Source: Andalucia godoyi (lineage: Eukaryota; Discoba; Jakobea; Jakobida; Andaluciidae). Taken from it: a stretch of 64,000 nt of DNA. Shown here piece by piece: positions 9,843 through 19,125 of this stretch. Where the stretch lies: the NCBI GenBank assembly GCA_009859145.1, contig VRVR01000005.1, positions 358,502 to 422,501 on the forward strand. Reading direction: 5' to 3'. Made by a program: the position numbers and the translations under genes. The notes beneath the pieces were generated by a model. The model worked only from the letters and a program-made list of their open reading frames with translations, did no database searches and had not been told where the DNA came from. How positions within the stretch are numbered: the first letter of the stretch is position 1; every line of letters begins with the position of its first letter.

Positions 9843-11060
9843 TCAAAGATGAGTCCCGAATGGGACAAATACATCCTGGGTGTCGCAGGATCCCAACAAC
9901 TGCGCAACAAGATCCCTGTGATGGTTCCGCTTTCGCCTCTTTGTCGCCCGCACCTCATCCAGCGTCTGTCCTCTCGTTTCCTGCACTTCGTCCTCTGCTC
10001 TCCTTTCTTCTTCAGCGTCATCGGCATCGGCATCGGCACCGGCATCGGCATCGGCATCGGCATCATCGGGGAGCGCATTTTCATGCTTGGTGGCGTTGGA
10101 TTTGACGGCGGCTCGTCCTTCGGCGCTCGGATGCATGCGGGAAATGTGTCTTCGAAGCAAGTATGAAAATGCAAAGGCCTTCGCACAAACCGAGCACGCA
10201 TAATTGCGAACGGAGGAGTGAGCAGATCGCACATGTGAATTGAGATTGGACCGTGTGACGAACGCCTTGTCGCATCCCGGAAACTCACATTCAAAAACAC
10301 CCCTGGGACTGCCTTCAAAGATGACGGTCAGTGCGCCGCAGGAGGAAGACGATACTTTCCTCCGTAGTCTTCGCGGGCTCTTTGGCGACGAAGCTTGCAG
10401 AGAGTCATCCATGATGCTCTCAAAGGTGTTTGTGTTCGCAGGACTTGCAGAGCCGCTGCATGCAAGATCAAAGCCGGGATGCAGACTCTGCACATGATCA
10501 TGCAGTGCTTCCATCGTCGGAAACAAGTCATTGCAGTCTTCGCATGGGCATGGAACAACATCTCCGATGTCCACGTGGCGACTCAGATGCCGAAACAGCC
10601 GTTCTTCATCTCGAAACTCCGAATTGCAGACTTTGCAGACATGGTGCAAATCCTTGGAATCGATATTCGCGGATGCATGGTCATTGAATTCGCATTCCTT
10701 AACGTGCCTTCGCAGCTGAACCTTCTTCGCAAAGGACGCGGTGCATCCTCGGAAAACACATGAATACGGTGTTGGATTCACATGTGCCAATTGATGTCGC
10801 TTTAAGTGGTGCCGCAGAACAAAGGAGGCGCTGCACCCCGGATGATCACACGCAAACGATCTCTTTAAATTGCCTTCCAAATGTGTCTTTTGATGGCGTT
10901 TCAAATGGTCACAGCGCCGAAACGACTTGCCGCAGACATTGCACACACACGGTTTCGCTCCCGTGTGCGAACGGACATGTTCCTCAAGTTTATATTTCTT
11001 GAATGTAGTGAACGTGCATTCGGGATAGTGGCACGTCCACTGCTTGTTCAAGTCGCTCAT
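9843..11060 (-). CDS. TFIIIA-like C2H2 zinc-finger protein
   Basis: A 405-aa protein with an array of eight clear C2H2 fingers, TFIIIA-like in order. Six are close together in residues ~9-190 (starting CHYPECTF, CNVCGKSF, CDHPGCSA, CVFRGCTA, CKVCNSEF, CPCEDCND). A ~70-residue Ser-rich linker follows, then two more (CEFPGCDKAF, CSVCAKAF). The fourth finger ends in Cys instead of the second His. TFIIIA binds the internal promoter of 5S rRNA genes and 5S RNA itself. A 5S gene lies at about 34.4 kb. After the fingers come an Asp/Ala repeat encoded by a GGCATC-type hexamer and a basic segment (KRRKRNHHRDLV) similar to the TFIIIA C-terminal region. The ATG at 11060 is the first Met close to the fingers; the upstream in-frame extension is hydrophobic and not credible. 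Confidence 0.72.
   Translation of the reverse strand: MSDLNKQWTCHYPECTFTTFKKYKLEEHVRSHTGAKPCVCNVCGKSFRRCDHLKRHQKTHLEGNLKRSFACDHPGCSASFVLRHHLKRHQLAHVNPTPYSCVFRGCTASFAKKVQLRRHVKECEFNDHASANIDSKDLHHVCKVCNSEFRDEERLFRHLSRHVDIGDVVPCPCEDCNDLFPTMEALHDHVQSLHPGFDLACSGSASPANTNTFESIMDDSLQASSPKSPRRLRRKVSSSSCGALTVIFEGSPRGVFECEFPGCDKAFVTRSNLNSHVRSAHSSVRNYACSVCAKAFAFSYLLRRHISRMHPSAEGRAAVKSNATKHENALPDDADADADAGADADADDAEEERRAEDEVQETRGQTLDEVRATKRRKRNHHRDLVAQLLGSCDTQDVFVPFGTHL
10018..10070. repeat. Coding (GGCATC)n hexanucleotide repeat
   Basis: Tandem GGCATC units with single-base variants. Read on the minus strand, they encode the alternating Asp-Ala run of the TFIIIA-like protein. Confidence 0.85.
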
Positions 11061-11375
11061 TGGAATGCAGCAGATTGTAAGAGATCCATGCGGATGCCCA
11101 GCAGCCGAGAGAAGCGCGCAATGAGGAAAAAAAACCGCGAAAAAATAAATAAATAAGTAATAATAAGTAACAGTAATGATAGTGATAATCAAAACAGAAA
11201 CAGAAAACAGCGGATCGGGGATTTTCGTCGGGAAAAGAGAAAAAAGCCAAACGAAGAGGTGTTCGAAAGGCGCCCCAGACAGAAGGGTGTGGGGCTGGTG
11301 GTATCACTGAGGAGGTAGTGGAAAGACAATTTACATCACAAGAACTGAGATGATCTAAAGAACGGCATGTGTCAT
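11061..11375. other. Intergenic between two minus-strand genes
   Basis: Holds the 5' region of the TFIIIA-like gene and the 3' end of the ABCA gene. AATAAATAAATAAG and short AT repeats are seen. No gene is supported. Confidence 0.55.
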
Positions 11376-14057
11376 CTAAACGGAAGTTGAAGAGGGATTT
11401 GGCTTGGGTGGAGGCGGATGCGCAGCATTGGAATGCGTCAGGTTTTCAAACACCTCCTCGAGAGACGTCTTGGAGATACCCCAGTCACTGATGCCGAGGC
11501 TGGAAGTCACCGCATCAAATTTGCGGAATACATCGGCGAGACGGATGGCTCCGTAGGGAATGGAGAAGTGCGATGTCCCGTTCAGGGAATCAACCAACCT
11601 TGCGCCTGCAAAGGAGCTGAGGACGAACTGGCGCAGACGCGGTTCGTTAACCGAAGCATTCGAGACAGTGGTGGCCAATCGGTACCCTTCGCCATACGTT
11701 GTTTTCAAGTGTTCCGCATGACCAATTGCAACAAGCTTGCCGTGGTTCATGATGGCGATACGATCTGAAAGTGCATCGGCCTCTTCCATGGAATGGGTCG
11801 TTAAAACCAGGGCTCGACCGGGTTTGGCTGCCTGAATCACGTCCCACAATTCTCGACGCGAGTGCGGATCCAGCCCGGTAGTCGGTTCATCCAGAAACAC
11901 AATCTTTGGATCTCCAATGAGCGACATTGCAACCGACAAGCGACGCCGCATTCCTCCCGAGTAACCACTGGTGTGGACATTCGCAAAGTCGGAAAGATTG
12001 ACCTTTTTGAGCAAATCGTCCACTCCTTCAAACAGTTTCTTGCCCTTCAGTCCCTTGAGACGTCCGTAAAAGATCAGGTGTTCTCGTCCCGTCTGGTTCG
12101 GCCACAAAATGTCAAACTGCGGGCAGACTCCCATGAACGAATAGATGGTTTCCATCTCTGTTGCTACATCGTATCCACCGAGGTAGGCTTCTCCAGAGGT
12201 GATCGTATGGAGACCGCAAAGCATGGAAATCAAGGTAGTCTTTCCAGCTCCGTTGTGTCCAAGCATGCCTAGCAAGCTGTTCTCAGGGATCGCAAGCGAA
12301 ACATTATCAACCGCAGTAATGTCGCGGACGTCCGTCACAAAGCGCTTCACGATGTTGTGCACAACAATTCCACGGAATTCTTCGTTGACATTGGAAGTCG
12401 AGGAGCGTGTCCCTCCACTGCCAGTGCTAGAAACCGACTTTCTTGGGGACTGCATCTCAACCTCCCCAGCACCACCCGCGGCCGTTCGATTGGAATCAGC
12501 AGCCGCAGAAGTGCCTACTACCCCGGCAGCCTTCATCTGCGAAATGATGCGATCCACTCTGCGACGCTCCTGAAGAACATCTGCCGATGCAGCTTCCTTT
12601 TCACCCTTTGTGACTGCAGCTGCCGACTCCTTTTCAAGTTTCAGCGCACGGGCACGGGAGCCAATGTTGAGACGGATTGCAATGGACGGCCAGAATTCAA
12701 TCAAGAAAAACAATACGTACATGACGACTGCCTCTCCGATGAGCATGCCATACACATCATACAACAAGTTTCCGTCCGAGTTTGCGTTCGAAAACGTCAA
12801 ACCAGGCAGCGGATTCGAGGAAGCCAGAGAGAGGTACAGCAGCCCACGGTTCACTGCAAACGTCGGGATGATGGACGGAAGTGTGAGGGACGCCGTCGAG
12901 GTTCCTGGCTCATCCATCAACTGCGAGTTCGTCACTTCGGCAGCGATGCCGGCAATAATAATGTAGAAATACAAGGTGATGGTGGACGATTGCGTCGTCT
13001 TGAACATGGTAGTCGCAAGCAGGGACATTGCAATAACCGTGAAGCCCCATATGATGAACAGGATGATGTACAGCCCGATTTCATTCATGGTGAAGAACCG
13101 CAGCTGGAAAACATTTCCGAACACGACTAACACAATCATCGAGCAGAGGTAGAGAGCCCAATCAAACGCATACTGCACCCACCAATAAACCGACTCACGA
13201 AGACCCATCATGCGCATCATGTTTTTCAGCTTGTACTGCTTCTCAAAAACGACTGCATCTACAAACACGGGCATCAGAAGATGCAAAATCCACGTAATGT
13301 AGATCGTCTGCATGAACACCGCAAAGTCAAAATACGTCTCAAAGGACTTTGACGGCAATCGTTGATACTGGACTACATATTGTGCAGTTCGTGAAAGTCG
13401 GGCTGCAGAGACCTGCACAAACGACCGCATAGCGGAGAACAGCGGTCCCGGAAGGTCCTGGAACTCACTGCCGTCTTCTCTGTCGTCTTCCTGCAGCGAC
13501 GCATTGTAGTAGATGGTCATGCGCAGACTCGACGAAGCGTTCAGCCCTTCCAAAATGAAGGCAGAAGGAACATTGGTTCCTTCTCCGTACTGCGAATACA
13601 GGAACTGGTCAATCGCGGTCTTGTCTGCAAATTGCTGAAACGGAGGGTAGTTTGGAGCCTGCTGCCCACCAAATCCAAGAAAGACGTTGTTTGAAGTGTA
13701 CAGGTCCAAAAACGACGAAAGGGACGTCGCGTTGGATCCAGACACGAAGGTATACGGAAACGTTTGTCCGCTCCCACCCTTTCTCGGCTGCATGTTAATC
13801 ACACCTGGCAACGGCGAAGGAGAAGGGCGGTCAGCAGTTGAAGTTTGTGAAAGAGATTTTGACAGAAGAGAAACCAGTGCCAGAATCAGCAACAGGAACA
13901 TTGGGAAACAGACTTGGCAGCAGTTGGTCTTTTTCTGACGACGCTGCAAAATCCCTTGCTTTCGAAACAGCGCATTAAACTGGGAAGCTGTTGAGGTCCT
14001 TGCACCTTTCAGTCTAGTCTGTTCTTGCTGCATAGTTTGAGGAGAAACTTTGTTCAT
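11376..14057 (-). CDS. ABCA-family ABC transporter, half size
   Basis: A lipid-type ABC transporter of subfamily A with one membrane domain followed by one nucleotide-binding domain (893 aa). Animal ABCA proteins have two of each in ~1,600-2,300 aa. A short cytosolic N-terminus with a Cys/Lys-rich stretch is followed by a first helix (residues ~50-70). A large extracytoplasmic domain of ~170 residues comes next, then about six helices. The NBD has Walker A GHNGAGKTT, signature YSGGMRRRLS and Walker B IVFLDEPTTGLD with the H-loop TTHSMEE. A Ser-rich linker separates the two halves. The start is the ATG at 14057. Half-size ABCA proteins are known from plants and several protists and probably dimerise (family knowledge). 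Substrate not inferable. Confidence 0.9.
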   Translation of the reverse strand: MNKVSPQTMQQEQTRLKGARTSTASQFNALFRKQGILQRRQKKTNCCQVCFPMFLLLILALVSLLSKSLSQTSTADRPSPSPLPGVINMQPRKGGSGQTFPYTFVSGSNATSLSSFLDLYTSNNVFLGFGGQQAPNYPPFQQFADKTAIDQFLYSQYGEGTNVPSAFILEGLNASSSLRMTIYYNASLQEDDREDGSEFQDLPGPLFSAMRSFVQVSAARLSRTAQYVVQYQRLPSKSFETYFDFAVFMQTIYITWILHLLMPVFVDAVVFEKQYKLKNMMRMMGLRESVYWWVQYAFDWALYLCSMIVLVVFGNVFQLRFFTMNEIGLYIILFIIWGFTVIAMSLLATTMFKTTQSSTITLYFYIIIAGIAAEVTNSQLMDEPGTSTASLTLPSIIPTFAVNRGLLYLSLASSNPLPGLTFSNANSDGNLLYDVYGMLIGEAVVMYVLFFLIEFWPSIAIRLNIGSRARALKLEKESAAAVTKGEKEAASADVLQERRRVDRIISQMKAAGVVGTSAAADSNRTAAGGAGEVEMQSPRKSVSSTGSGGTRSSTSNVNEEFRGIVVHNIVKRFVTDVRDITAVDNVSLAIPENSLLGMLGHNGAGKTTLISMLCGLHTITSGEAYLGGYDVATEMETIYSFMGVCPQFDILWPNQTGREHLIFYGRLKGLKGKKLFEGVDDLLKKVNLSDFANVHTSGYSGGMRRRLSVAMSLIGDPKIVFLDEPTTGLDPHSRRELWDVIQAAKPGRALVLTTHSMEEADALSDRIAIMNHGKLVAIGHAEHLKTTYGEGYRLATTVSNASVNEPRLRQFVLSSFAGARLVDSLNGTSHFSIPYGAIRLADVFRKFDAVTSSLGISDWGISKTSLEEVFENLTHSNAAHPPPPKPNPSSTSV

Positions 14058-15159
14058 CTACTGATCAGCCCCAAACAACAACACGAACCGGAAAAAAGAA
14101 ACCCCAATAATTTTTGGCACTTCACACAATGACTCTTTTGAGACGAAAGAGGAGGAATAAATGGAACACGACAACGACAACAACACAACGAAGAAGAAGA
14201 AGAAGAAGAAGAAGAAGAAGAGCACAGAGCGAACAATGCAAGAAAAACTTGATTTTCGTTTTGAGCTCATCATGCTGATCCTTTTTTGTGTTGGTACGCG
14301 CGCATGCGAGTTCCGAATGTCCTAGTGGAAATGCCGTGCTTGCCGCACAAATAGCAGAATCTTCCGATTTTCCCGATCGGCAAAACAACGCGAATTCCCA
14401 AAGCCAGCAGATCGGTTCCGCCTCGGGCATTTCAACGTCCATCCCGACATCCCTTTTTGGTCACATCGTGCCATTTTGCATCATGCGGCAAAAAAGAAAA
14501 GAAAAGGAAAAAAGAAAAAAGTCTCTCTGCCAACGCCCAAAGGACGAACTTGCCTCGGCAAACGCAAGTCGTTTGGTGCGCGAATCCAAAACTCCAAAGA
14601 AGCCACTGACGAAGATTGACACATAGCACGAGCCGTGAAGATTCGTTGCATTTTTCTGGTCTCTCTGAATGTTGGACGTCGGATGTTTGGAGGTGGTGAT
14701 GATGTTATTCGATATCATGGAATGTTTTTTTAAAAAAATAAAACTACTCTGCTCTTTCCTTGTTAGTTTCTCAAAAAAAAAAGTCGCTCACGTTATCGGT
14801 AAAATGGGAGTCAAATTTTCACCTTTTTCTTCTATCTTTGATTTCCATTCACATGCTGTCCTCTCTCCCCGTCTTTCGTTTCAGTGAAAAGACACGCAGG
14901 AGGGCGAACTGCCGTAAAACAAAATCGATACATATTTGATGCAAACTCGGAATCTGGACTTTCTCTTCTCTTGAATCTGAGGGCTCAGCCGCTTCTCGCC
15001 GACGTTTCGGGATTCAGTTTTCTTAAAATTAAGCTACATGTATGCATACGTACATATTGATTTGTTTGTGTCGTTTCCTTCTTGTTTGTTTATTTAGCCC
15101 GTGCCAAGCTTTTACGCTCTTTTTTAATTTTGGTTGGTGCTGTACTCGAGTATGCCGGG
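14058..15159. other. Divergent intergenic region, 1.1 kb
   Basis: Lies between the ABCA and DUF1765-like starts. It holds a (GAA)n tract at 14190-14221, A- and T-rich stretches and several short ORFs (up to 139 codons) without protein character. It is probably the shared promoter region plus 5' UTRs. Confidence 0.55.
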
Positions 15160-18100
15160 ATGATTGAAAAAAAACCTTGGACGAGCGATGTTGCAGGGCT
15201 TTTCAAACAGTATGTCTCCCCTTTCCCCTCTCCCTCACACATATGCACGGACGCATGAATGATGAGATGTTGCGTCTGCTTCATCATCATCATCATCATC
15301 ATCATCATGGTTATCAATGCGCCTCCTCGTTTGAAACACCAACTATTCTCATCTCATTCTGCATTTGCTGTTGTGTTTTTCTTGTTCTACAGAGTATTAA
15401 ACAACAAAGGAAAGAGCCAAGGACGATCCATCACGTATGCTCTCGTGGAGTTGCAGGACCCTATCGATTGCCATGGCTTTCGTATGTCTTTCCCTTTTCC
15501 ACCACGCACTTCCCGTTCTCTGCCCCCGCATCTTGATGCAATGCAGATTCTTCAGTGTCGCGTTCTTGTGGGCTCTCCGCCAGTCAATGATCCATTTTCA
15601 CATTGTTTCTTTTTCTAAACCGTCTTTTTTGTTTTGTTTTGTTTTGTTTTGTTTTGTTTTGTTTTCAAAATCTCGGCAAATGTAGTGTATGCAGACGACA
15701 AGTCTCTGGTTTATGCACAAGGACTGATGGTCAAAGTGGGCGATGCAATTTTGGGCGTCGTAGACGACTTGAATTTCAAGGATCGACCGCTGGCGCTGGA
15801 GATTGTATATAGTATTTTGGGGAAAATGGAGTTTCTTCCTGAGGCATTGGCTACTTCTAAAGAAGGTGGCTGGAAATCAAAGCTTGGACTTTCGAAGGAC
15901 CGTTCCAAAATTGCGAATGCGTACAAAATGCTTCTGTGGAATGCTCTTCATTATGCGCTGCAGAAAGCAAAGGACCCAGTGTCTCGCAATTGGGAACACG
16001 TTTCGTTGTTTACGGCTCAAGTGATGGGACTGGGTTACTATCGAATCCCTGGAATTCAGGAAATGACCACGAGAATGGCGCTTTTCTTGCCCTGCACTGA
16101 CGAGCAGAAACTTTTCTTCTTTGATGTGGAATATATTTTGCAGGATGTCGCAAAGACGACTGCCCACGCGCGGCGATCTTCGATTGCTGCATGTTTGAAG
16201 TCTCTCGAGGGAGTTTCGCTGTCTGCGACTCCGCAACTAGCAGATACCGCAGCCTCGTCGTCGTCGTCAGTTGCAGCGGAAGCGTCGTTCTCTTCGGATA
16301 CAGATCGGTGGCGCAAGTCGGAAAGCAGTCTGGAAGCTGATTTTCGAGAAAGAGTGTTTCGATTTCGCTTGTTTGCAGAACAGCTGGATCAGCCTCGCAA
16401 TTTGAATCAAATCATAGCAGATCTGTCAGGGTCGACGGAATGGATGAAGGACTATTGCAAGTCCAGAGAGTTCTTGTTTTCATTCTACGATGACTTGTCT
16501 GAACAGGCTATCTTGCTCATGGGCGGGAACCCAAAACTAGTGGTTTGGTCTGCCTTTCCGATCTATCGAAATCTTGTTTGTAACTTCTTCGCCCCTGCGA
16601 TGCACAAGAGCCCTGCTCACTATTCTGAAGAATGGTCTGCCGAGTCCGCATATTTTCTTCGCAACCCAGACCTGGTGTTTCCGATGTTTTGGCTGGTAAT
16701 GAAGAACACGAATCTTTTTGATCGTGTGGGGCTCCTTAGGACATTGGATCTTATTGATGGTTGGTTCCATTTTGTCGGAGACTGGAAGATGAAGGTCTCG
16801 TCGTCATTTCCGCTGCCTGCGTTCATATCCATTCTCGATGTCCTTCTTGAAATCTCCCACTATGAAATAGTGTTGCGAACATTGATTCTCATCTTCCATG
16901 CTCTGGACGCCTTCTGTGGGATTCTCCGAATCACGTTCTTCACAGAGTTCATTTTGAAGAAAAATTTTGTGCCGTTGTTTCTCCACTGGAATCGTGAAGT
17001 TTCCATGTGCTACCAGCGGATCTGTGTGTACAAACTTGTTCGAATTACCAAAACATTCCCGAAGAAGAAGAACCTGAAGCGCCCAAATGATGTTTTTGAT
17101 GCTCTTGAATCAGACCTGCCGACGCGGGCAGATAATCTGTTCAGTGCAAGGCCAGCTGAAGTGCAGACGTCGATGCCGGATCTGAACTCTGACATTCGTT
17201 CAGAGCCGTGGTCATCCACTTTCGATGTTGCTGTCCCTCGAACGTCACAAGACGACACTTCTGTTACTGCACCCCAATTCCCGGCGTCCGGCACTGCTGT
17301 TTCTATGAAGGACGGCAAGAAAGATTTGAAGACAAAGATTCTGCGAATCGCCAAACTGGCCAAACGCTCTGACCGCTCCAAGACTCACAACAATTCAGAT
17401 CCGTCTGATCTGCCGGAAACCGTCGAAGAAGTGGATCCCTTGCTGTCCTCATCCGTTGTTAAGATTTTCGGTGAATCCAGCCGTCGATATTCGATCGATG
17501 TCGTGATGGCAAGAAAGTCTGGCTATGCTGTTGAAGTTCCTTCTGAACCATCATTTTTGAAGGGCCCGGTGACATCAGCAGCCCAGAGCGGCACGCAACT
17601 TCGTGCCACCCCTTCCCGTTCTTTGCAGGCATCAAAGCACATATCTTATTTGACACCGGCTTCAGCGTCTCATTCGCAGTTGGATACGTTGGATTCGGGT
17701 GTTTTGGCAGGGTCTTCATCCGCATCTACTTCCAATTTGTTGAGTTCTCGAGACTTTCGCAAGCTGATCCTTAGCAATCTTCCTGTTTCGCATCGTGATG
17801 AAGTGCTGGAGGCTGTGGAGGAACTGGCAAGAGAAGAACGAGACTCCACCATTCCATCATCTTCGAAAAATGGCGCAATTCTCGGTCTGGAAGAGCGCTC
17901 CTCCGACACCATTTTAAAGTGCGTGTTCGAAACGTATGTGCACGCAGTGCGGGAGGTGGTTGCCGGGAAACATTCCCCCTTGATTCCTCTTCAATACGAG
18001 CCGTACTGCCTGCAGGCACTCCAAGATCTCGAGATTGTGTTCAAAGAGTATGACGCGTGGCTGCGATATATACTTGCTTCTGACGACGCTGACATTTACT

Positions 18101-18387
18101 ATCCTCAGCTTTCCTTTCCGCGATTTGTATTGGACGAAAAAGAAGTCGATATTGCTTCTCGAAAATCGGCGCCAACACCCTCCTCCGGCTCCAAGTCATC
18201 TTCGTCATTGTCCGCCAAACCGGTTTCCGTCAACTCGTCTCCTCAGTCTGCAGCACATGGAGGCCCTGACAAGCCGATTCTGACATCTCCACATCCTTCT
18301 CCCAGAACTGCGTCTGCAGCTGCTGGTGGAGAGGTGGTCAGCCGAATGAGGAGTGTAAGCGAGCCGCCAAGGCCTTCTCACACGTAG
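15160..18387 (+). CDS. Large DUF1765/UPF0592-like protein, three exons
   Basis: Proposed exons are 15160-15209, 15393-15481 and 15686-18387 (946 aa). Exon 1 starts MIEKKPWTSDVAGLFKQ. Both introns have GTATGT donors. Acceptors are TTCTACAG and ATGTAG; a second AG at 15693-15694 would keep the frame. All phases agree, and the join gives continuous sequence (QVLNNKGKSQGRSITYALVE, then YADDKSLVYAQGL). The N-terminal ~450 residues are helical. The segment FVPLFLHWNREVSMCYQRIC followed by YKL resembles my recollection of the fungal/mycetozoan DUF1765 core, hence the tentative name. The C-terminal half is Ser-rich with charged islands and a conserved-looking helical block near the end (LIPLQYEPYCLQALQDLEIV). 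Function unknown. The single-exon reading through the GTTTT repeat (MFCFVLFCFV) is rejected. Confidence 0.6.
15281..15308. repeat. (CAT)n microsatellite in intron 1
   Basis: Nine CAT/ATC units inside the first predicted intron of the DUF1765-like gene. Confidence 0.85.
15631..15665. repeat. (GTTTT)n repeat in intron 2
   Basis: Seven perfect GTTTT units that serve as a U-rich tract upstream of the predicted acceptor of exon 3. Confidence 0.9.
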
Positions 18388-18418
18388 ATAGGACGCTTCA
18401 TCATAATTGTTATTCTTC

Positions 18419-18471
<53 letters not shown>

Positions 18472-18911
18472 CAATTTTTTCTCTTTTCCATTAATAATGT
18501 ACTACTACCCTCCAACCCAAACGTTGCCACATTTTTGTCACTCCCACAACTGTCTTAGTCAACCTTCTGTTTTCTTCAAAGACACTCTCCATTCTGCAAT
18601 AGCACCAATCCGATCAGCAATATTGCCCTGGGAGGTTGGCAGATCTGCGCAACAACAGCCAAAATTTTTCAGCTCCTCGCCTTTGGAGCTTGCGCTTACT
18701 ACCGACCGTAGTGGAACATGCCCCCCTCTACCTCGTAGATCATCACAGAGGGAGCGGGCTGGACGAGAGTCCAAAGTTCAGGTTCCTTTCTCCGCTTCCA
18801 TTCCCGTAACCAAGACGCGTTCGTAAAAAGAAGCCACTTGTGTTCTTCTCATTCCGTATGCAGTCGCTTTATCTATATCAAATGTTGGAAAAAGGTGTCT
18901 TCATGTGCATG
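18388..18911. other. Intergenic between DUF1765-like gene and tRNA-Glu
   Basis: (TC)n then (TTTC)n tracts at about 18427-18475 directly after the stop. The remainder is unremarkable. A 139-codon ORF here is low complexity and not supported. Confidence 0.6.
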
Positions 18912-18983
18912 TCGACTATGGTCCAGGTGGTTAAGACGTCGCCCTTTCAAGGCGAACACCCGGGTTCGAGTCCCGGTAGTCGA
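18912..18983 (+). tRNA. tRNA-Glu (anticodon UUC)
   Basis: A 72-nt cloverleaf. The acceptor stem TCGACTA/TAGTCGA is fully paired. The D arm contains TGGTCCAGGTGG (perfect A box). The anticodon stem TCGCC/GGCGA has loop CTTTCAA, giving anticodon TTC (Glu, GAA codons). The T arm CCGGGTTCGAGTCCCGG contains the perfect B box GGTTCGAGTCC. No intron. A T8 run follows at 18991. Confidence 0.97.
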
Positions 18984-18990
18984 GGATTTC

Positions 18991-18998
18991 TTTTTTTT
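18991..18998 (+). terminator. Pol III terminator of tRNA-Glu
   Basis: T8 run seven bases after the tRNA 3' end. Confidence 0.85.
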
Positions 18999-19125
18999 CC
19001 CCCTCCTGCTTTTGTTTTCTGTTGGAACACATGGAGGGGTGAGATTGTCGTCATTGCGAGTTGCGACTCTGCCTTGTCGTGTGTGGCAACTTCAGTTCCG
19101 CACAGCGTCTGAGCATTACTGCAAG

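Noticed and set aside
12357-13130. Plus-strand ORF of 257 codons over the ABCA gene
   Set aside because: Antisense to the ABCA membrane domain and NBD motifs; no protein character.
15276-15308. Short regularly repeated units that might suggest a CRISPR-like array
   Set aside because: Simple trinucleotide microsatellite without spacers; the same holds for the other repeats of the window.
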